Positions 51,824 to 62,054 are shown, counted from the first letter of the stretch. The stretch is 64,000 nucleotides of DNA from Bacteroidales bacterium (GCA_035299085.1 DATGXG010000057.1:62001-126000); one strand, 5' to 3'. Notes: generated by a model from the letters alone, not told the origin. Made by a program: numbers and translations.

Positions 51824-54800
51824 ATGAAAAAATACATAGTTGTCATACTGTTCTTCCTGATTGGTCAGGTATTATCCGCGCAGGATTTGCCAGTGGTGAT
51901 TCCTAAATCACCCGAGGCTGCCGCGCTGTCTAAATACAGTGAATTTCCTGTCGGAACATTTACAGGAATACCTTCTATTGCGTTACCGTTATATACAATT
52001 GAATCAGGCGATATTAAATTACCCGTTGAGTTAAATTACCATTCAGGCGGATTTCGTGTAAGCGAAGAGGCAAGTTGGGTTGGTTTAGGCTGGAGTCTCA
52101 GCACCAGTGCCCTAATCACCCGTGAGGTTCATGGAGAGGATGATTTTACAGGTGGCCATTCATTTTTGCCATATATTACCAATATTCCAATGATTGATCC
52201 GGTTGGCTTTAATGGTTTCGCCGGTTCTGAACGTTTGGGCGGATATAGTGAGCAGAGAACAAGTGGTCCCGCTGCAATCGTAAATGGTATATATACGCCC
52301 AATTATTCAGGAACTAATACGAAATTGGATTGGGAACCTGATATTTTCACAATTAGTTGTTTTGGTTTGAATGGGAAGTTTGTACTGGATCAAAATGGAA
52401 CTCCTAATTTTCTTGAAAAGACAGATCTCAATGTTAAACATACAGACAAAGGATGGAGTATCTCCACAAGTGATGGATTTCACTATTATTTCGAAACATC
52501 CAGTAAAACAACCGATTATTTAGGGTATGATGTCAGTGGTTCGTGGTACCTGACAAAGATAATATCACCTTCCGGTGACTCCGTTATATTGAATTATGTT
52601 GATAACCCGGTGCAATCTTTAACCACATCCTATTCAGAATATAGCAGTAAAATATATTCCGATAATTCGCAGTCATACATCATCGATAAGAAATTTACCG
52701 GAACCAGGTTTGTGGAAAAATACCTTAATGAAATTGTTTTCAAATACGGTTCATTGAAATTTGACACATTAGGAAGAAAGGATCTTGAGAATGGCAAGAG
52801 GCTTTCAGTTATTAAGGTTCGAAATAAAAATAACCAGGTTGTTAAAGAAATTAAGTTCTATACTGATTATTTCAATTCAAATCAAAATAGTGGATATCTC
52901 TCTGGGGTTTCAACTATTGATTATTCCTGTTACTTCAAAAGATTAAGGTTGAATGCAGTAACCATCAAAAATGGTAGTGATTCTGCTCAATATAAGTTTA
53001 GTTATTCTAATATTAATTTACCCAATAAAGATTCGTATAACATAGATCATTGGGGATACTATAATGGTGCTTCCAATACGAAATTAATACCTTCATTCGA
53101 AGGGGAGTTACCCTATGAAAGATTTTATCATCAATTTATAGACGCCTGGGGTGCGTATCATATGCAAACGTCTTATCTGTCCTGCCTTGAATCTGCATCA
53201 ATTTATAAACGTTTTGTTGGTGCTGACCGAAATCCTAATAAGGCAACAATGGGCGCTTGCTTATTGGAGAAAATTACATACCCGACAGGAGGATGTACAC
53301 TTTTTAAATTCGAGCCGAATGAGTATGGCAATCCCGAAATACAAAACCAGGTTGAACAATACACGTATAGTAATTTTACTGCTACAATTGATATTTTGTG
53401 TTCACAAACAGGCGATCCGTTAATAACCCAAACGGTACCTTTTCCTTATACATTTCCTGAGGATGTGGTGGAAATTACCAATCCGGAGATTCAGATGGTT
53501 GTCATGCCGTGGAATGTGACAGATTATTCCAAGTGTATATCGCTTACAAGTGCCAATTGGTTTGATGTAGATCTAGGTGGTAAACTGTATTGGGGAGAAA
53601 CCACATCATACTATCATCGTTATTATTTTAACGACCTCGATAATGATATTAATACAACTCCGGAATGTAATATTACCAGCCATACGGCTAACTTAACCGG
53701 CCAATTGTCAAAATTTACCGGTCCCTTATCTTTGGACATCCACATTGATCCAAATCAAATACATGAGAATAAAAGAGCAATTATAACCTTTACATGTAGA
53801 GTAAAAAAACGTATTGTTTATTCTCCTACTGCAATTAATTTCGGAGGCGGACTTCGGGTAAAATCAATTAAATACTATAATGGATTGGATTCAGTGAAGA
53901 ACATAGTTAAAACGTATAGCTATACAACAGACTTCACCGATGCACAAGGGGTTGTGACAACTAAGTCAAGTGGGATTTTAAAAATACCTTTTAAATATTA
54001 TACCATTAAGCGTAACATTCCCCAGGAAAATAGGGATGCCTGGACTGATATACTTTTTACTGCTTCCAATATGATGAATCTGACCTATGGTCAATACAGC
54101 AATATCGGCTATTCCAGGGTTACAGAAATCACCTCCTCCGCTGCAGAAAACGGTAAAATTATTTATAATTATAAGAATTATGCAAATGACTGTTTTATTC
54201 ATCCGTATCGTCCTGCTGGTGTACCGAATACTTCACAGTGGTTGCCATTTGACGGAAAATTATTGGATAAAACAGTATACAATAACGCAGGTCAGATTGT
54301 CTCTAAAACGACATATGACTATGAGTTAAAAGATGAAAAAATTATTAAGGGGATATTCCAGGATGGATTTAATTTTGCCTGGGGATTTCTTCCTTACCAG
54401 AAAATCGGATCAGGGTGCCTCCATTATTATCCTATTTTTTGTCGCTGGGAAGCTCTTTCAGGTACGCAAGAGTATCTGTATAATTCAAATGACATTACAA
54501 ATTATGTTAAGAATGTCACGAGTTATTCTTACAATGGGAAAAATCACATTCAGCCAACCACTGTCAGTACCCTGACCAGTGAAGATGTGACCAAACTCCA
54601 GTTAAACAAATATGCCGGCGATTATGCTTTTAGCGATTGTGATGAGTCATATAACCAATGTGAATTAGATTATCAAACCGACTTAAATGAATGCATGAGT
54701 AATTATTGGAATGAATACGCTTATATGATTAATTCTCCTAATTATAGTAATTGCCATGATAAATATATTGAAATTGAGGAATATTGTAATACACAATATT

Positions 54801-55756
54801 CAATAGATTATGCGAATCTTAAAAAAAGATATTACAATGATTTAATGGACAAATATAATAATGATACTACCTGGGTTGGGCAAAAATTAAGACAATTGGC
54901 ATTGGTAAAAAAGTTTCAGTGTACTGATAATGGTTGGGCTGATTTTCAGGAGTGTAAAAGTATTATGTATGATACCATACTGACCAAGAGAGAAAGCTGC
55001 ACAAAATCGGTAGAAAACAACTATACATGTGCAGCGGATAGAAAAAACTGTATCGATTCCTATGAAAATCATCTTACCGGCCAGGCGAAAATTATTTCTG
55101 ATCTTGGAAGAGTGCATCCTGCTGCGCTGGTTGAATCCGTTAAGATGAAAGCAGGTAAGGTTCTTGAAGCTGATTTAAATTTGTACGGCTATGCAGGAAA
55201 TACCGGGGCAGGAAAAACAGTTCTTCCAGTTGAAGCAAGAACACTTAAAACATTGCCCCCATCAACTTTCACGCCATCTTCATATAAAAATTATGCATTT
55301 GACGTTGATCCTCAGTATGAAGAAAGAATGAAAATGACCTATTATAATGATGGTCATCTGAAAGAAGCATGGAAGACGGATAACATTGTTACAACGTATT
55401 TATGGGCCAATAATATTTCGTATCCTGTTGTTAAAATTGAAGGAATTAAGTTTTCGGATATCACAGATACACCGATGATCACCAGGATTTTCAGTAATTC
55501 CTATACTTCTAACACAGACAAGACATCCGTTGATGCTGATGTGCTATTTCTTAAAGGTCAGCTTTCTGCTTATATAAGTGATCCGCGGTATATGGTGACC
55601 ATTTATACGTATTCTCCATTATTTGGCATCACATCTCAAACCGATTCCAATGGGGTTACAACCTATTATGAATACGATGGTTTAGGCCGGTTGAAAGCGA
55701 TAAAAAATGATGATGGAAATATACTCAAGACATTCGATTATCATTATAAGGAATAA
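51824..55756 (+). CDS. Rhs-family protein, N-terminal half (Bacteroidota split type) with Cys-rich insertion
   Basis: 1310 aa. Signal peptide (1-19, ending 'VLSAQDL'). The start 'PVVIPKSPEAAALSKYSEFP' and 'PLYTIESGDIKLPVELNYHS' are the usual beginning of Bacteroidota Rhs/YD proteins, followed by 'SWVGLGWSLS'. The C-terminus has YD-type repeats ('DSNGVTTYYEYDGLGRLKAI') but no Rhs core and no toxin tip. Residues about 940-1090 form an unusual insertion rich in Cys, Tyr and Asn, with 10 Cys in predicted helices ('DESYNQCELDYQTDLNEC'). Downstream are a beta-helix gene and then the Rhs core gene, so the two halves of a classical Rhs polypeptide seem to be separate genes. Probable role: building the Rhs shell or a surface scaffold. 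Confidence 0.85.
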   Translation: MKKYIVVILFFLIGQVLSAQDLPVVIPKSPEAAALSKYSEFPVGTFTGIPSIALPLYTIESGDIKLPVELNYHSGGFRVSEEASWVGLGWSLSTSALITREVHGEDDFTGGHSFLPYITNIPMIDPVGFNGFAGSERLGGYSEQRTSGPAAIVNGIYTPNYSGTNTKLDWEPDIFTISCFGLNGKFVLDQNGTPNFLEKTDLNVKHTDKGWSISTSDGFHYYFETSSKTTDYLGYDVSGSWYLTKIISPSGDSVILNYVDNPVQSLTTSYSEYSSKIYSDNSQSYIIDKKFTGTRFVEKYLNEIVFKYGSLKFDTLGRKDLENGKRLSVIKVRNKNNQVVKEIKFYTDYFNSNQNSGYLSGVSTIDYSCYFKRLRLNAVTIKNGSDSAQYKFSYSNINLPNKDSYNIDHWGYYNGASNTKLIPSFEGELPYERFYHQFIDAWGAYHMQTSYLSCLESASIYKRFVGADRNPNKATMGACLLEKITYPTGGCTLFKFEPNEYGNPEIQNQVEQYTYSNFTATIDILCSQTGDPLITQTVPFPYTFPEDVVEITNPEIQMVVMPWNVTDYSKCISLTSANWFDVDLGGKLYWGETTSYYHRYYFNDLDNDINTTPECNITSHTANLTGQLSKFTGPLSLDIHIDPNQIHENKRAIITFTCRVKKRIVYSPTAINFGGGLRVKSIKYYNGLDSVKNIVKTYSYTTDFTDAQGVVTTKSSGILKIPFKYYTIKRNIPQENRDAWTDILFTASNMMNLTYGQYSNIGYSRVTEITSSAAENGKIIYNYKNYANDCFIHPYRPAGVPNTSQWLPFDGKLLDKTVYNNAGQIVSKTTYDYELKDEKIIKGIFQDGFNFAWGFLPYQKIGSGCLHYYPIFCRWEALSGTQEYLYNSNDITNYVKNVTSYSYNGKNHIQPTTVSTLTSEDVTKLQLNKYAGDYAFSDCDESYNQCELDYQTDLNECMSNYWNEYAYMINSPNYSNCHDKYIEIEEYCNTQYSIDYANLKKRYYNDLMDKYNNDTTWVGQKLRQLALVKKFQCTDNGWADFQECKSIMYDTILTKRESCTKSVENNYTCAADRKNCIDSYENHLTGQAKIISDLGRVHPAALVESVKMKAGKVLEADLNLYGYAGNTGAGKTVLPVEARTLKTLPPSTFTPSSYKNYAFDVDPQYEERMKMTYYNDGHLKEAWKTDNIVTTYLWANNISYPVVKIEGIKFSDITDTPMITRIFSNSYTSNTDKTSVDADVLFLKGQLSAYISDPRYMVTIYTYSPLFGITSQTDSNGVTTYYEYDGLGRLKAIKNDDGNILKTFDYHYKE

Positions 55757-55783
55757 TCATGATTTAACGAAATCAAGTTGACT

Positions 55784-57313
55784 ATGAACAAAAAATTATA
55801 TTATACAGCTGTAATACTATTTTTCACGGCTGTGATTCATGCACAAACCATAGTTTCTGTTGATACAGTTAAGGGCATATGGTCAGCAGGGTCTTCTCCT
55901 TATATAATTACACAGACTGTTACAGTACCTGCTGATACTTCATTGGTAATACAGCCCGGAACTGAAATTTATCTTGCAGGAAATTTCAGGTTTAAGGTTG
56001 AGGGTAGACTGATTGCCCGTGGAAAGGAAAAAGAAAAAATTGTTTTTGCATTTGCCGATTCATCAATAATCAATAAGGTCAAATCCTTATGTGACTCCAA
56101 TGCACCGAAAATAGCCGGATGGGGAGGGATCAGGTTTTCAGATCACAGGACAGGGAAAGACACATCCATTCTTGAATTTTGCTCAATTAACGGTGTGAAA
56201 GCTCTTACAGGAAACAGTTCAGAATGCTCAGGTGGAGCAATAAGTATTATCGGGAAAGGCATGATTATTATTAAAAAGTGTATGATCTTCAATAACCAGG
56301 CTCATACGGGTGCTGCTATTTATTGTGAGAATAATAATCCGATTATTGAAGGTAACGTTATTGAAAGAAATAAAAGTATCAGCAATGGCGGAGCATTCTT
56401 TATTTATAACAGCCGGCCGGTAATCAGAAACAACCTTGTCAGATTAAATATTTCGGATGAATTCGGAGGAGGATTTTATTTCCAAAATTCAGGCAGTTAT
56501 TTCACAAATAATACTGTAGCTGAGAATTCAGCAAGGTTTGGTGGTGCCGCATCTATGGTTAACAGTAATATAAGAATGGTTAATAATACAGTTGCCAATA
56601 ATTATGCCTCCGAAAACGGGGGTGGATTGCACTGCATCGAGTCAAGTCCTTACATTAAGAATACAATTCTGTGGGGTAATTCAACTAAGGTTAAAGGCAA
56701 ACAACTATACTTATATGAATTAGGATATCCTGAAATTACCTATTCTTCAATTCAGGATGGTTTAAATGGAATTGAGGAATTCTCCGACTCATTGAACCAG
56801 GTAGAGTATGTAAAAAATCTTGATGAAAATCCCGAGTTTATCATAAATGACACTGCTTATCTTGCACTGGGCGAAAATTCTTATTGCATCGATGCCGGCT
56901 CTAATAAGGATCCTTTGATATCAGAGATGAGTGATATGACCGGTCGCCCAAGGATCATTAATGATGTTATCGACATGGGTGCCCAGGAATTTCAAAAAGG
57001 TATAAAACCCGGGAAGCCCAAAACTGAAGAGGATGTGAAAAAACAAAACGACGACCCGGTATTGAATGTTTTTATTTATCCCAACCCAAACCAGGGTAAA
57101 TTCGAGATTAAATTAACCGGAGATTGTTCTGCCGTTTCTTTAGTCGGGATATTAAATGCCAATGGACAACTTATCCATTCTGAGAATTTAAGAATTGATG
57201 GAAACGGAAGGACACAACTGATAGAAATGGATATTTCCCGTGGATTTTACTTCCTGGAACTTAAAAATCAAAAAGGCGAGGTCATAGAAAGGGAAAAATT
57301 AATAATTGAATAG
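55784..57313 (+). CDS. Right-handed beta-helix protein with T9SS sorting domain
   Basis: 509 aa from the ATG at 55784, since the longer reading begins with TTG. Signal peptide (1-20, ending 'VIHAQT'). Beta-helix rungs from about 90 to 330 ('NNPIIEGNVIERNKSISNGG', 'SRPVIRNNLVRLN', 'SYFTNNTVAENSARFGGAA'). The C-terminal about 80 residues are a type A T9SS sorting domain ('VFIYPNPNQGKFEIKL', 'SRGFYFLELKNQKGEVIERE'), so it should be secreted through the type IX system and attached to the surface. It sits between the two Rhs halves, with 27-nt and 58-nt gaps, so it is likely part of the same system. No catalytic residues of pectate-lyase type could be assigned. Confidence 0.9.
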   Translation: MNKKLYYTAVILFFTAVIHAQTIVSVDTVKGIWSAGSSPYIITQTVTVPADTSLVIQPGTEIYLAGNFRFKVEGRLIARGKEKEKIVFAFADSSIINKVKSLCDSNAPKIAGWGGIRFSDHRTGKDTSILEFCSINGVKALTGNSSECSGGAISIIGKGMIIIKKCMIFNNQAHTGAAIYCENNNPIIEGNVIERNKSISNGGAFFIYNSRPVIRNNLVRLNISDEFGGGFYFQNSGSYFTNNTVAENSARFGGAASMVNSNIRMVNNTVANNYASENGGGLHCIESSPYIKNTILWGNSTKVKGKQLYLYELGYPEITYSSIQDGLNGIEEFSDSLNQVEYVKNLDENPEFIINDTAYLALGENSYCIDAGSNKDPLISEMSDMTGRPRIINDVIDMGAQEFQKGIKPGKPKTEEDVKKQNDDPVLNVFIYPNPNQGKFEIKLTGDCSAVSLVGILNANGQLIHSENLRIDGNGRTQLIEMDISRGFYFLELKNQKGEVIEREKLIIE

Positions 57314-57371
57314 CCTGGCAGAATTTTTTCATTTCCCAATTCATTCAAACTAAACTAATACCCAGCATAAA

Positions 57372-60300
57372 ATGACAATTAAGCAGGTCATTCGTAAAAC
57401 CGGCACCCAGATGTTGATTCCGGCGATTTTTCTGACTTCTTTACATTCAGGTTCCTTTTCCCAAACATTTGATGACAATAAGGACATATTGAATATTACA
57501 TCCAATGTTAGTGGACAGTATACAGCACGGGTCAGCATAAAACTTCTTCCTGCAGCCAGAGCCACTGCAGGTTTTAAAGCAAACATTTCTCCCGATTTGT
57601 ACTATGAACCCGTTCCGTCAAGAAATATCGATGGTCAGACAACAACCGGAGACAGTTGGAATTATATATACAGCCGTACTTTCAGAAAAGCTGTAACCAA
57701 TGCGGATAATTTTGAGACAGATAAGACAAGTTCAAATAATGATGTGATTGAACAGGTACAGTATTTTGATGGGCTTGGCCGGATCATTCAAACCATTGAC
57801 ATTAAAGGAAGTCCGGAAAGAAACGATATTGTTATGCCTGTGGATTACGATAAATATGGCCGTGAAAGTTTTAAATATTTGCCTTATAGCAAAACGGGTG
57901 ATGGCGGATACAGGCCAAATGCAATTACCACCTCTGGCGAACAAAGCGTATTTTACAGTAATAGCGGCAATCTGAATGGACTGGATGAGACAGATACACG
58001 TGCTTATTCTGAAATAACCTATGAAAATTCACCGCTTAACCGTACATTATTTCAACAGGGTCCCGGGAGCGACTGGACTGGTAAGAAAAGTGGTTTTGAA
58101 TACATTTCTAACTCGGCATCCTCGGTAATACGTTGGCAGGTTAACTCTGCCAATGCCTGTACAAGGAATGGATATTATACTGTTAATACTTTATTAGTGA
58201 ACAGGATTACGGATGAAGATGGTAACAAAACCTCCGAATACAAGGATCTTCAAGGGAAGGTCGTGCTTAAGGAAACCGAACTTGGCACAAAAACCTATTA
58301 TGTTTATGATGATCTTGATTTGCTTCGGTATGTGATTCCTCCTGAGGCTACAAGTCAGGTTGGTTCAGGTAGTCTGACAAGTACAATAAGCAGCAATTAT
58401 TGCTATTATTATCAATACGACTGCAGAAAGAGGATGATAAAGAAAAAATTGCCGGGCGCAGATACAGTGTACATGGTGTATGATATCCGTGACAGGCTGG
58501 TGGCTACTCAGGATGGCCTTCAAAGGAGCAAAACTCCTAAAGAGTGGTCCTTTATTAAATATGATGCTTTTAACCGGCCTGTTCTCACCGGCATTATCCC
58601 GTATGCAGGAAGTCGTAATGATTTGCAAACTATTGTGAATAGCTATACTGGAATAAATCTTTATGAAACCAAAACAACAAGCTCCACGCATCATTATTAT
58701 ACCCAAAATTCATTTCCCAACTCTTCCTATACTAAGACCTATAACACGATAACCTATTATGATGGTTATGATTTTAATGGTGACAATTCTCCTGATAAGG
58801 CTTATGTTTCTGATGGCATGACGGATCCGGGATCCGGAACCCGCAAAGGATTGACTACCGGTACCAAGATGCGAATTATTAATGATGCATCAACTTTGTT
58901 TGTTGAAACCGTTACATTTTATGATAAATATGGTCATACTGTTCAGGCTCAACATACACAGCCAATAGAAGCAATCACAATCAATACACGAACAAGCAAC
59001 AAAATTAATTTAATTGGCGAGGTGCTTCAGGCAAAAACCACAACGCTGTCTGGCAGTACTGTTATTAATACTGTCCAGGATGAATATACACTGGATCATC
59101 GTGCCAGATTGCTTGAGATTAAAAAAACGATCAATTCAGAACCTGCGACTGTAATAGTTAATAATAGTTATAACCAGCTCGGTCAGTTAATAGCAGAAAA
59201 ACTTGGAGTAACAGATGGTATTGGTCTCCAAAAAGTAGATTATCTTTATAATATAAGAGGCTGGTTAAGAGGATTAAACAATACACCGGAAAGTTCGGAC
59301 CTGTTTGCAATGCAACTCTTTTACAATGATTACCTCAGTAATCTCGATTTAACAAAAGGAAATTTCAACGGGAATATCAGTTCAGCTAAGTGGACCAATA
59401 AAGGTCTCAGCGGCATATGGAAAGCCTATGGTTTTGCATATGACAAACTAAATAGGCTGAACAATGCAATTTATGGTGAATATTCGCAAGGTGGTTCAAA
59501 TATTAACACAGGATATAGAGGAAATGAGTATAAGAACCGGTTTGATGAATACGGGATATCCTATGATTTGAATGGAAATATAAAAACCTTGCGTCGGAAG
59601 GGAATTGATAATCCTTCAACGCTCACCTATGCAGAAATAGATTCGCTTAATTATGCTTATACAGGAAACCAGTTAAGGAAGGTGAATGATGCCATTCCGG
59701 ATATTACAGGTCGAGGTGATTTTAGTGAAAAGGTAACCAATACACGTGAATATTTGTATGATGCCAATGGCAACATGTATAAAGATGACAACAAGGGTGT
59801 CTATAATATAAATTACAATTTCCTGAATCTTCCTACCAAGGTCTATTTTACGGCATCGAACGATTATATTACCTATCTTTACGATGCAGGCGGAAACAAA
59901 TTAAAAAAGATTGTTGTGAAGGGAGGAACGACGCAGTTTACCGAAAATTATGCAGGCAATGTGGTTTTTAAAACCACCGGAACCGGAACATTTTCTCCCA
60001 CCAATGATCTTCATTACATTAATACAGAAAAGGGAAGGCTGGTAAAAAGTGGAAGCACTTTTGTTTATGAGTATTATCTGACAGATCATCTTGGTAATAC
60101 ACGAGCCGTTTTCTCCGATGTAAATAAAAATGGCACGATAGAAAACAACAGCACCGAAATCCTTCAATATGCGGATTATTATCCCTTCGGAATGCTTCAT
60201 AACCATGCTGCAACCACTACTGATGATAACCGTCGCCTATATAACGGCAAAGAACTCCAATCCGAAACCTTCAATCTGGATGGAACATCAGGGGATGAAA

Positions 60301-61169
60301 CAATGTTTGACTGGTATGATTATGGCGCTAGATTTTATGATCCGCAATTAGGGAGGTGGCAAGTTATAGATCCTATGTCAGAAAAATATTTAAGCATCAC
60401 ACCATACAATTATTGTTTTAATAATCCTTTTTACTTAACAGACCCTAATGGGGAAGATGTCTTTGGAATATTCTATAAATATGAAAATGAATATGATGAA
60501 AATGGTGATCTAAAATTAGATGAAAATAATCAACCGATTCGAAAAATTGTAGGTGTTTCTATAATTAACCTAGGTTCTGAAAATGCCAAAAAATTGATAG
60601 ATGATTTAAATAACTCTGAGGCACAGAGTTTTTATAGTGCATATCTAGGAGCAAAAATGACTGAATTGGGTAATAGTATTATTTCAGAATTTGAGAATAG
60701 CACCACAAATGACGCTTACTTTGGTTTTATGGAGAAAGTGCCAACTGATCCAGATGCTAGTGATGTTTCTAGTGGATATACCTTAACTAGTGATTTCTTA
60801 ACAACATTAAGCAGTAAATTTACTGCAAGTGAAAATATCGATAAAGCCAAGACAGAGGATATATACGATATTCTTAAGAATTCTTATCAAATATCAATTT
60901 TTGAAGGTATGAAAATTGTAAACCCTGATAGAAACAATAATTTAATTGCCCTTGATAGGGAGACATATTATCCAGGCGTCCCATATTTTGATAAGAATAA
61001 TCAATATATTGATGACCATATTATTAAATTGGGGACAATAATTCATGAATTGGGCGCTCATGTTGCTGGTGCAGCACATAATTATGAACAGAATATCCAT
61101 CACTTAGTTTGGGGCCAAAATGAATCAAAAATGTGGTATCAGATAAAAAAATTGTATGGTATCAAATAA
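57372..61169 (+). CDS. Rhs core protein (DUF6443-type) with variable C-terminal tip
   Basis: 1265 aa. Signal peptide (about 1-31, 'TSLHSGSFSQT'). The N-terminal part resembles DUF6443 ('VIEQVQYFDGLGRIIQTIDI'), then YD repeats ('YVYDDLDLLRYVIPPEA', 'YLYDANGNMYKDDN'), then the Rhs-associated core at about 900-1030 ('YYLTDHLGNTRAVFSD', 'YDYGARFYDPQLGRWQVIDP', 'NPFYLTDPNGEDVFG'). After the core, a 235-aa tip is unlike the rest and AT-rich. It holds 'IIHELGAHVAGAAHNYE' with H1225, E1226, H1230 and H1236, spaced HExxxHxxGxxH, close to but not the zincin HExxHxxGxxH. The tip is the usual place for a polymorphic toxin. The next ORF overlaps by 14 nt and is a candidate immunity gene. Toxicity is inferred. 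Confidence 0.88.
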   Translation: MTIKQVIRKTGTQMLIPAIFLTSLHSGSFSQTFDDNKDILNITSNVSGQYTARVSIKLLPAARATAGFKANISPDLYYEPVPSRNIDGQTTTGDSWNYIYSRTFRKAVTNADNFETDKTSSNNDVIEQVQYFDGLGRIIQTIDIKGSPERNDIVMPVDYDKYGRESFKYLPYSKTGDGGYRPNAITTSGEQSVFYSNSGNLNGLDETDTRAYSEITYENSPLNRTLFQQGPGSDWTGKKSGFEYISNSASSVIRWQVNSANACTRNGYYTVNTLLVNRITDEDGNKTSEYKDLQGKVVLKETELGTKTYYVYDDLDLLRYVIPPEATSQVGSGSLTSTISSNYCYYYQYDCRKRMIKKKLPGADTVYMVYDIRDRLVATQDGLQRSKTPKEWSFIKYDAFNRPVLTGIIPYAGSRNDLQTIVNSYTGINLYETKTTSSTHHYYTQNSFPNSSYTKTYNTITYYDGYDFNGDNSPDKAYVSDGMTDPGSGTRKGLTTGTKMRIINDASTLFVETVTFYDKYGHTVQAQHTQPIEAITINTRTSNKINLIGEVLQAKTTTLSGSTVINTVQDEYTLDHRARLLEIKKTINSEPATVIVNNSYNQLGQLIAEKLGVTDGIGLQKVDYLYNIRGWLRGLNNTPESSDLFAMQLFYNDYLSNLDLTKGNFNGNISSAKWTNKGLSGIWKAYGFAYDKLNRLNNAIYGEYSQGGSNINTGYRGNEYKNRFDEYGISYDLNGNIKTLRRKGIDNPSTLTYAEIDSLNYAYTGNQLRKVNDAIPDITGRGDFSEKVTNTREYLYDANGNMYKDDNKGVYNINYNFLNLPTKVYFTASNDYITYLYDAGGNKLKKIVVKGGTTQFTENYAGNVVFKTTGTGTFSPTNDLHYINTEKGRLVKSGSTFVYEYYLTDHLGNTRAVFSDVNKNGTIENNSTEILQYADYYPFGMLHNHAATTTDDNRRLYNGKELQSETFNLDGTSGDETMFDWYDYGARFYDPQLGRWQVIDPMSEKYLSITPYNYCFNNPFYLTDPNGEDVFGIFYKYENEYDENGDLKLDENNQPIRKIVGVSIINLGSENAKKLIDDLNNSEAQSFYSAYLGAKMTELGNSIISEFENSTTNDAYFGFMEKVPTDPDASDVSSGYTLTSDFLTTLSSKFTASENIDKAKTEDIYDILKNSYQISIFEGMKIVNPDRNNNLIALDRETYYPGVPYFDKNNQYIDDHIIKLGTIIHELGAHVAGAAHNYEQNIHHLVWGQNESKMWYQIKKLYGIK

Positions 61170-61899
61170 AACATTATTTCTAGTTATTCTTCGCCTTAGT
61201 TTATGTTCATTTAGTGTTTGGAGCCAGAATGTAAATAACATAACATGGGCAAATAATAGAGACGACTCAATAAGTTTTAACTGTTATTGTCAGGGTAGTA
61301 GGAGTATAAAATATACATCAAAAATATTTTTTAAACCTATTAATGACGAAGAAATTTGTTATAGGAGAATGTATATTGGAACCTATGCACAACCATATCC
61401 AAATAAGTATAATATAATTAGATATTCGAATGACACTTTATACATTATGGATGGAGGAATAAAAACCTCATTCTCCTCTAAAAATAATCAAGAAAAAATT
61501 TTTCTAATTTTTTCGGAAAGATCAAAAACAATAAGAAGTCTTAATACATCTACAACTTTATGCAATAATATTCAGTTTATAACAAAAAATTATATTAAAG
61601 AATTTCATGATAGTATAAATATATATAAACTTTACTATATCAGCAATATTGGACTATCCTTGTGGTACCTTGGTGTTGGAAAATATGCTGGAATTGTATT
61701 TTATGCTTATTATGACGGGAATTTAAATCACTTTTGTATCAAAGATTTCAGAAATAAGAAAAGAGAACCTAATTTAATTAAAAAATTTTTAAAGTATAGT
61801 GATGATCCATTAGTCATAAAATTATTTAGTAAACGTGGAAAATTTCCAAGTTACCGTTATTTTAAAACATCCGGCCGGACTAAATTAACACATCTATAA
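61156..61899 (+). CDS. AT-rich exported orphan, candidate immunity protein
   Basis: 247 aa, overlapping the end of the Rhs core gene by 14 nt. Signal peptide (about 1-23, 'LCSFSVWSQNV'). No domain recognised. The body is beta-rich and rich in Asn, Ile, Lys, Tyr and Ser, with four Cys in 'SFNCYCQGS', 'EICYRR' and 'LCNNIQ'. Base use is much more AT-rich than in upstream genes and like that of the Rhs tip. Position, overlap and composition are those expected of an immunity gene matched to the toxin tip, and an exported form would suit a toxin acting in the periplasm. This role is an inference from order only. Confidence 0.75.
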   Translation: MVSNKTLFLVILRLSLCSFSVWSQNVNNITWANNRDDSISFNCYCQGSRSIKYTSKIFFKPINDEEICYRRMYIGTYAQPYPNKYNIIRYSNDTLYIMDGGIKTSFSSKNNQEKIFLIFSERSKTIRSLNTSTTLCNNIQFITKNYIKEFHDSINIYKLYYISNIGLSLWYLGVGKYAGIVFYAYYDGNLNHFCIKDFRNKKREPNLIKKFLKYSDDPLVIKLFSKRGKFPSYRYFKTSGRTKLTHL

Positions 61900-61936
61900 T
61901 CAACATTCCAGGACGGCATCCGGGGTCCCCTTCCAG

Positions 61937-61955
61937 AGTCGGACCAGACTATAAT
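61937..61955. repeat. Outer inverted repeat of the RAYT module, left
   Basis: AGTCGGACCAGACTATAAT; its reverse complement is close to the right-hand copy within 62856-62879 (GTTTGGTCCGACC). The GTCGGACC word is typical of REP-like repeats next to RAYT genes. Confidence 0.6.
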
Positions 61956-61984
61956 ACTAATAAACAGTCATTTAATAATAAAAA

Positions 61985-62034
61985 ATTGCCTAATTTTTGA
62001 CCTTAGAGGCTCATTTTTGGGCCTGTTTTTGGCC
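61985..62034. repeat. 50-bp inverted repeat, left
   Basis: Contains CCTTAGAGGCTC and GTTTTTGGCC. Reverse-complemented, the right copy (62777-62826) matches along the full 50 bp, with the core CTTAGAGGCTC perfect and scattered mismatches elsewhere. Confidence 0.8.
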
Positions 62035-62054
62035 GTCTAAGAAAATATATTGAA

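Noticed and set aside
61041..61080. Canonical HExxH zinc protease motif in the Rhs tip
   Set aside because: The spacing is HExxxH, one residue longer; kept only as a variant motif in the findings, not as a firm protease call.
61900..62054. Possible small gene between the orphan and the RAYT
   Set aside because: No frame of useful length; the space is filled by the outer and inner inverted repeats.
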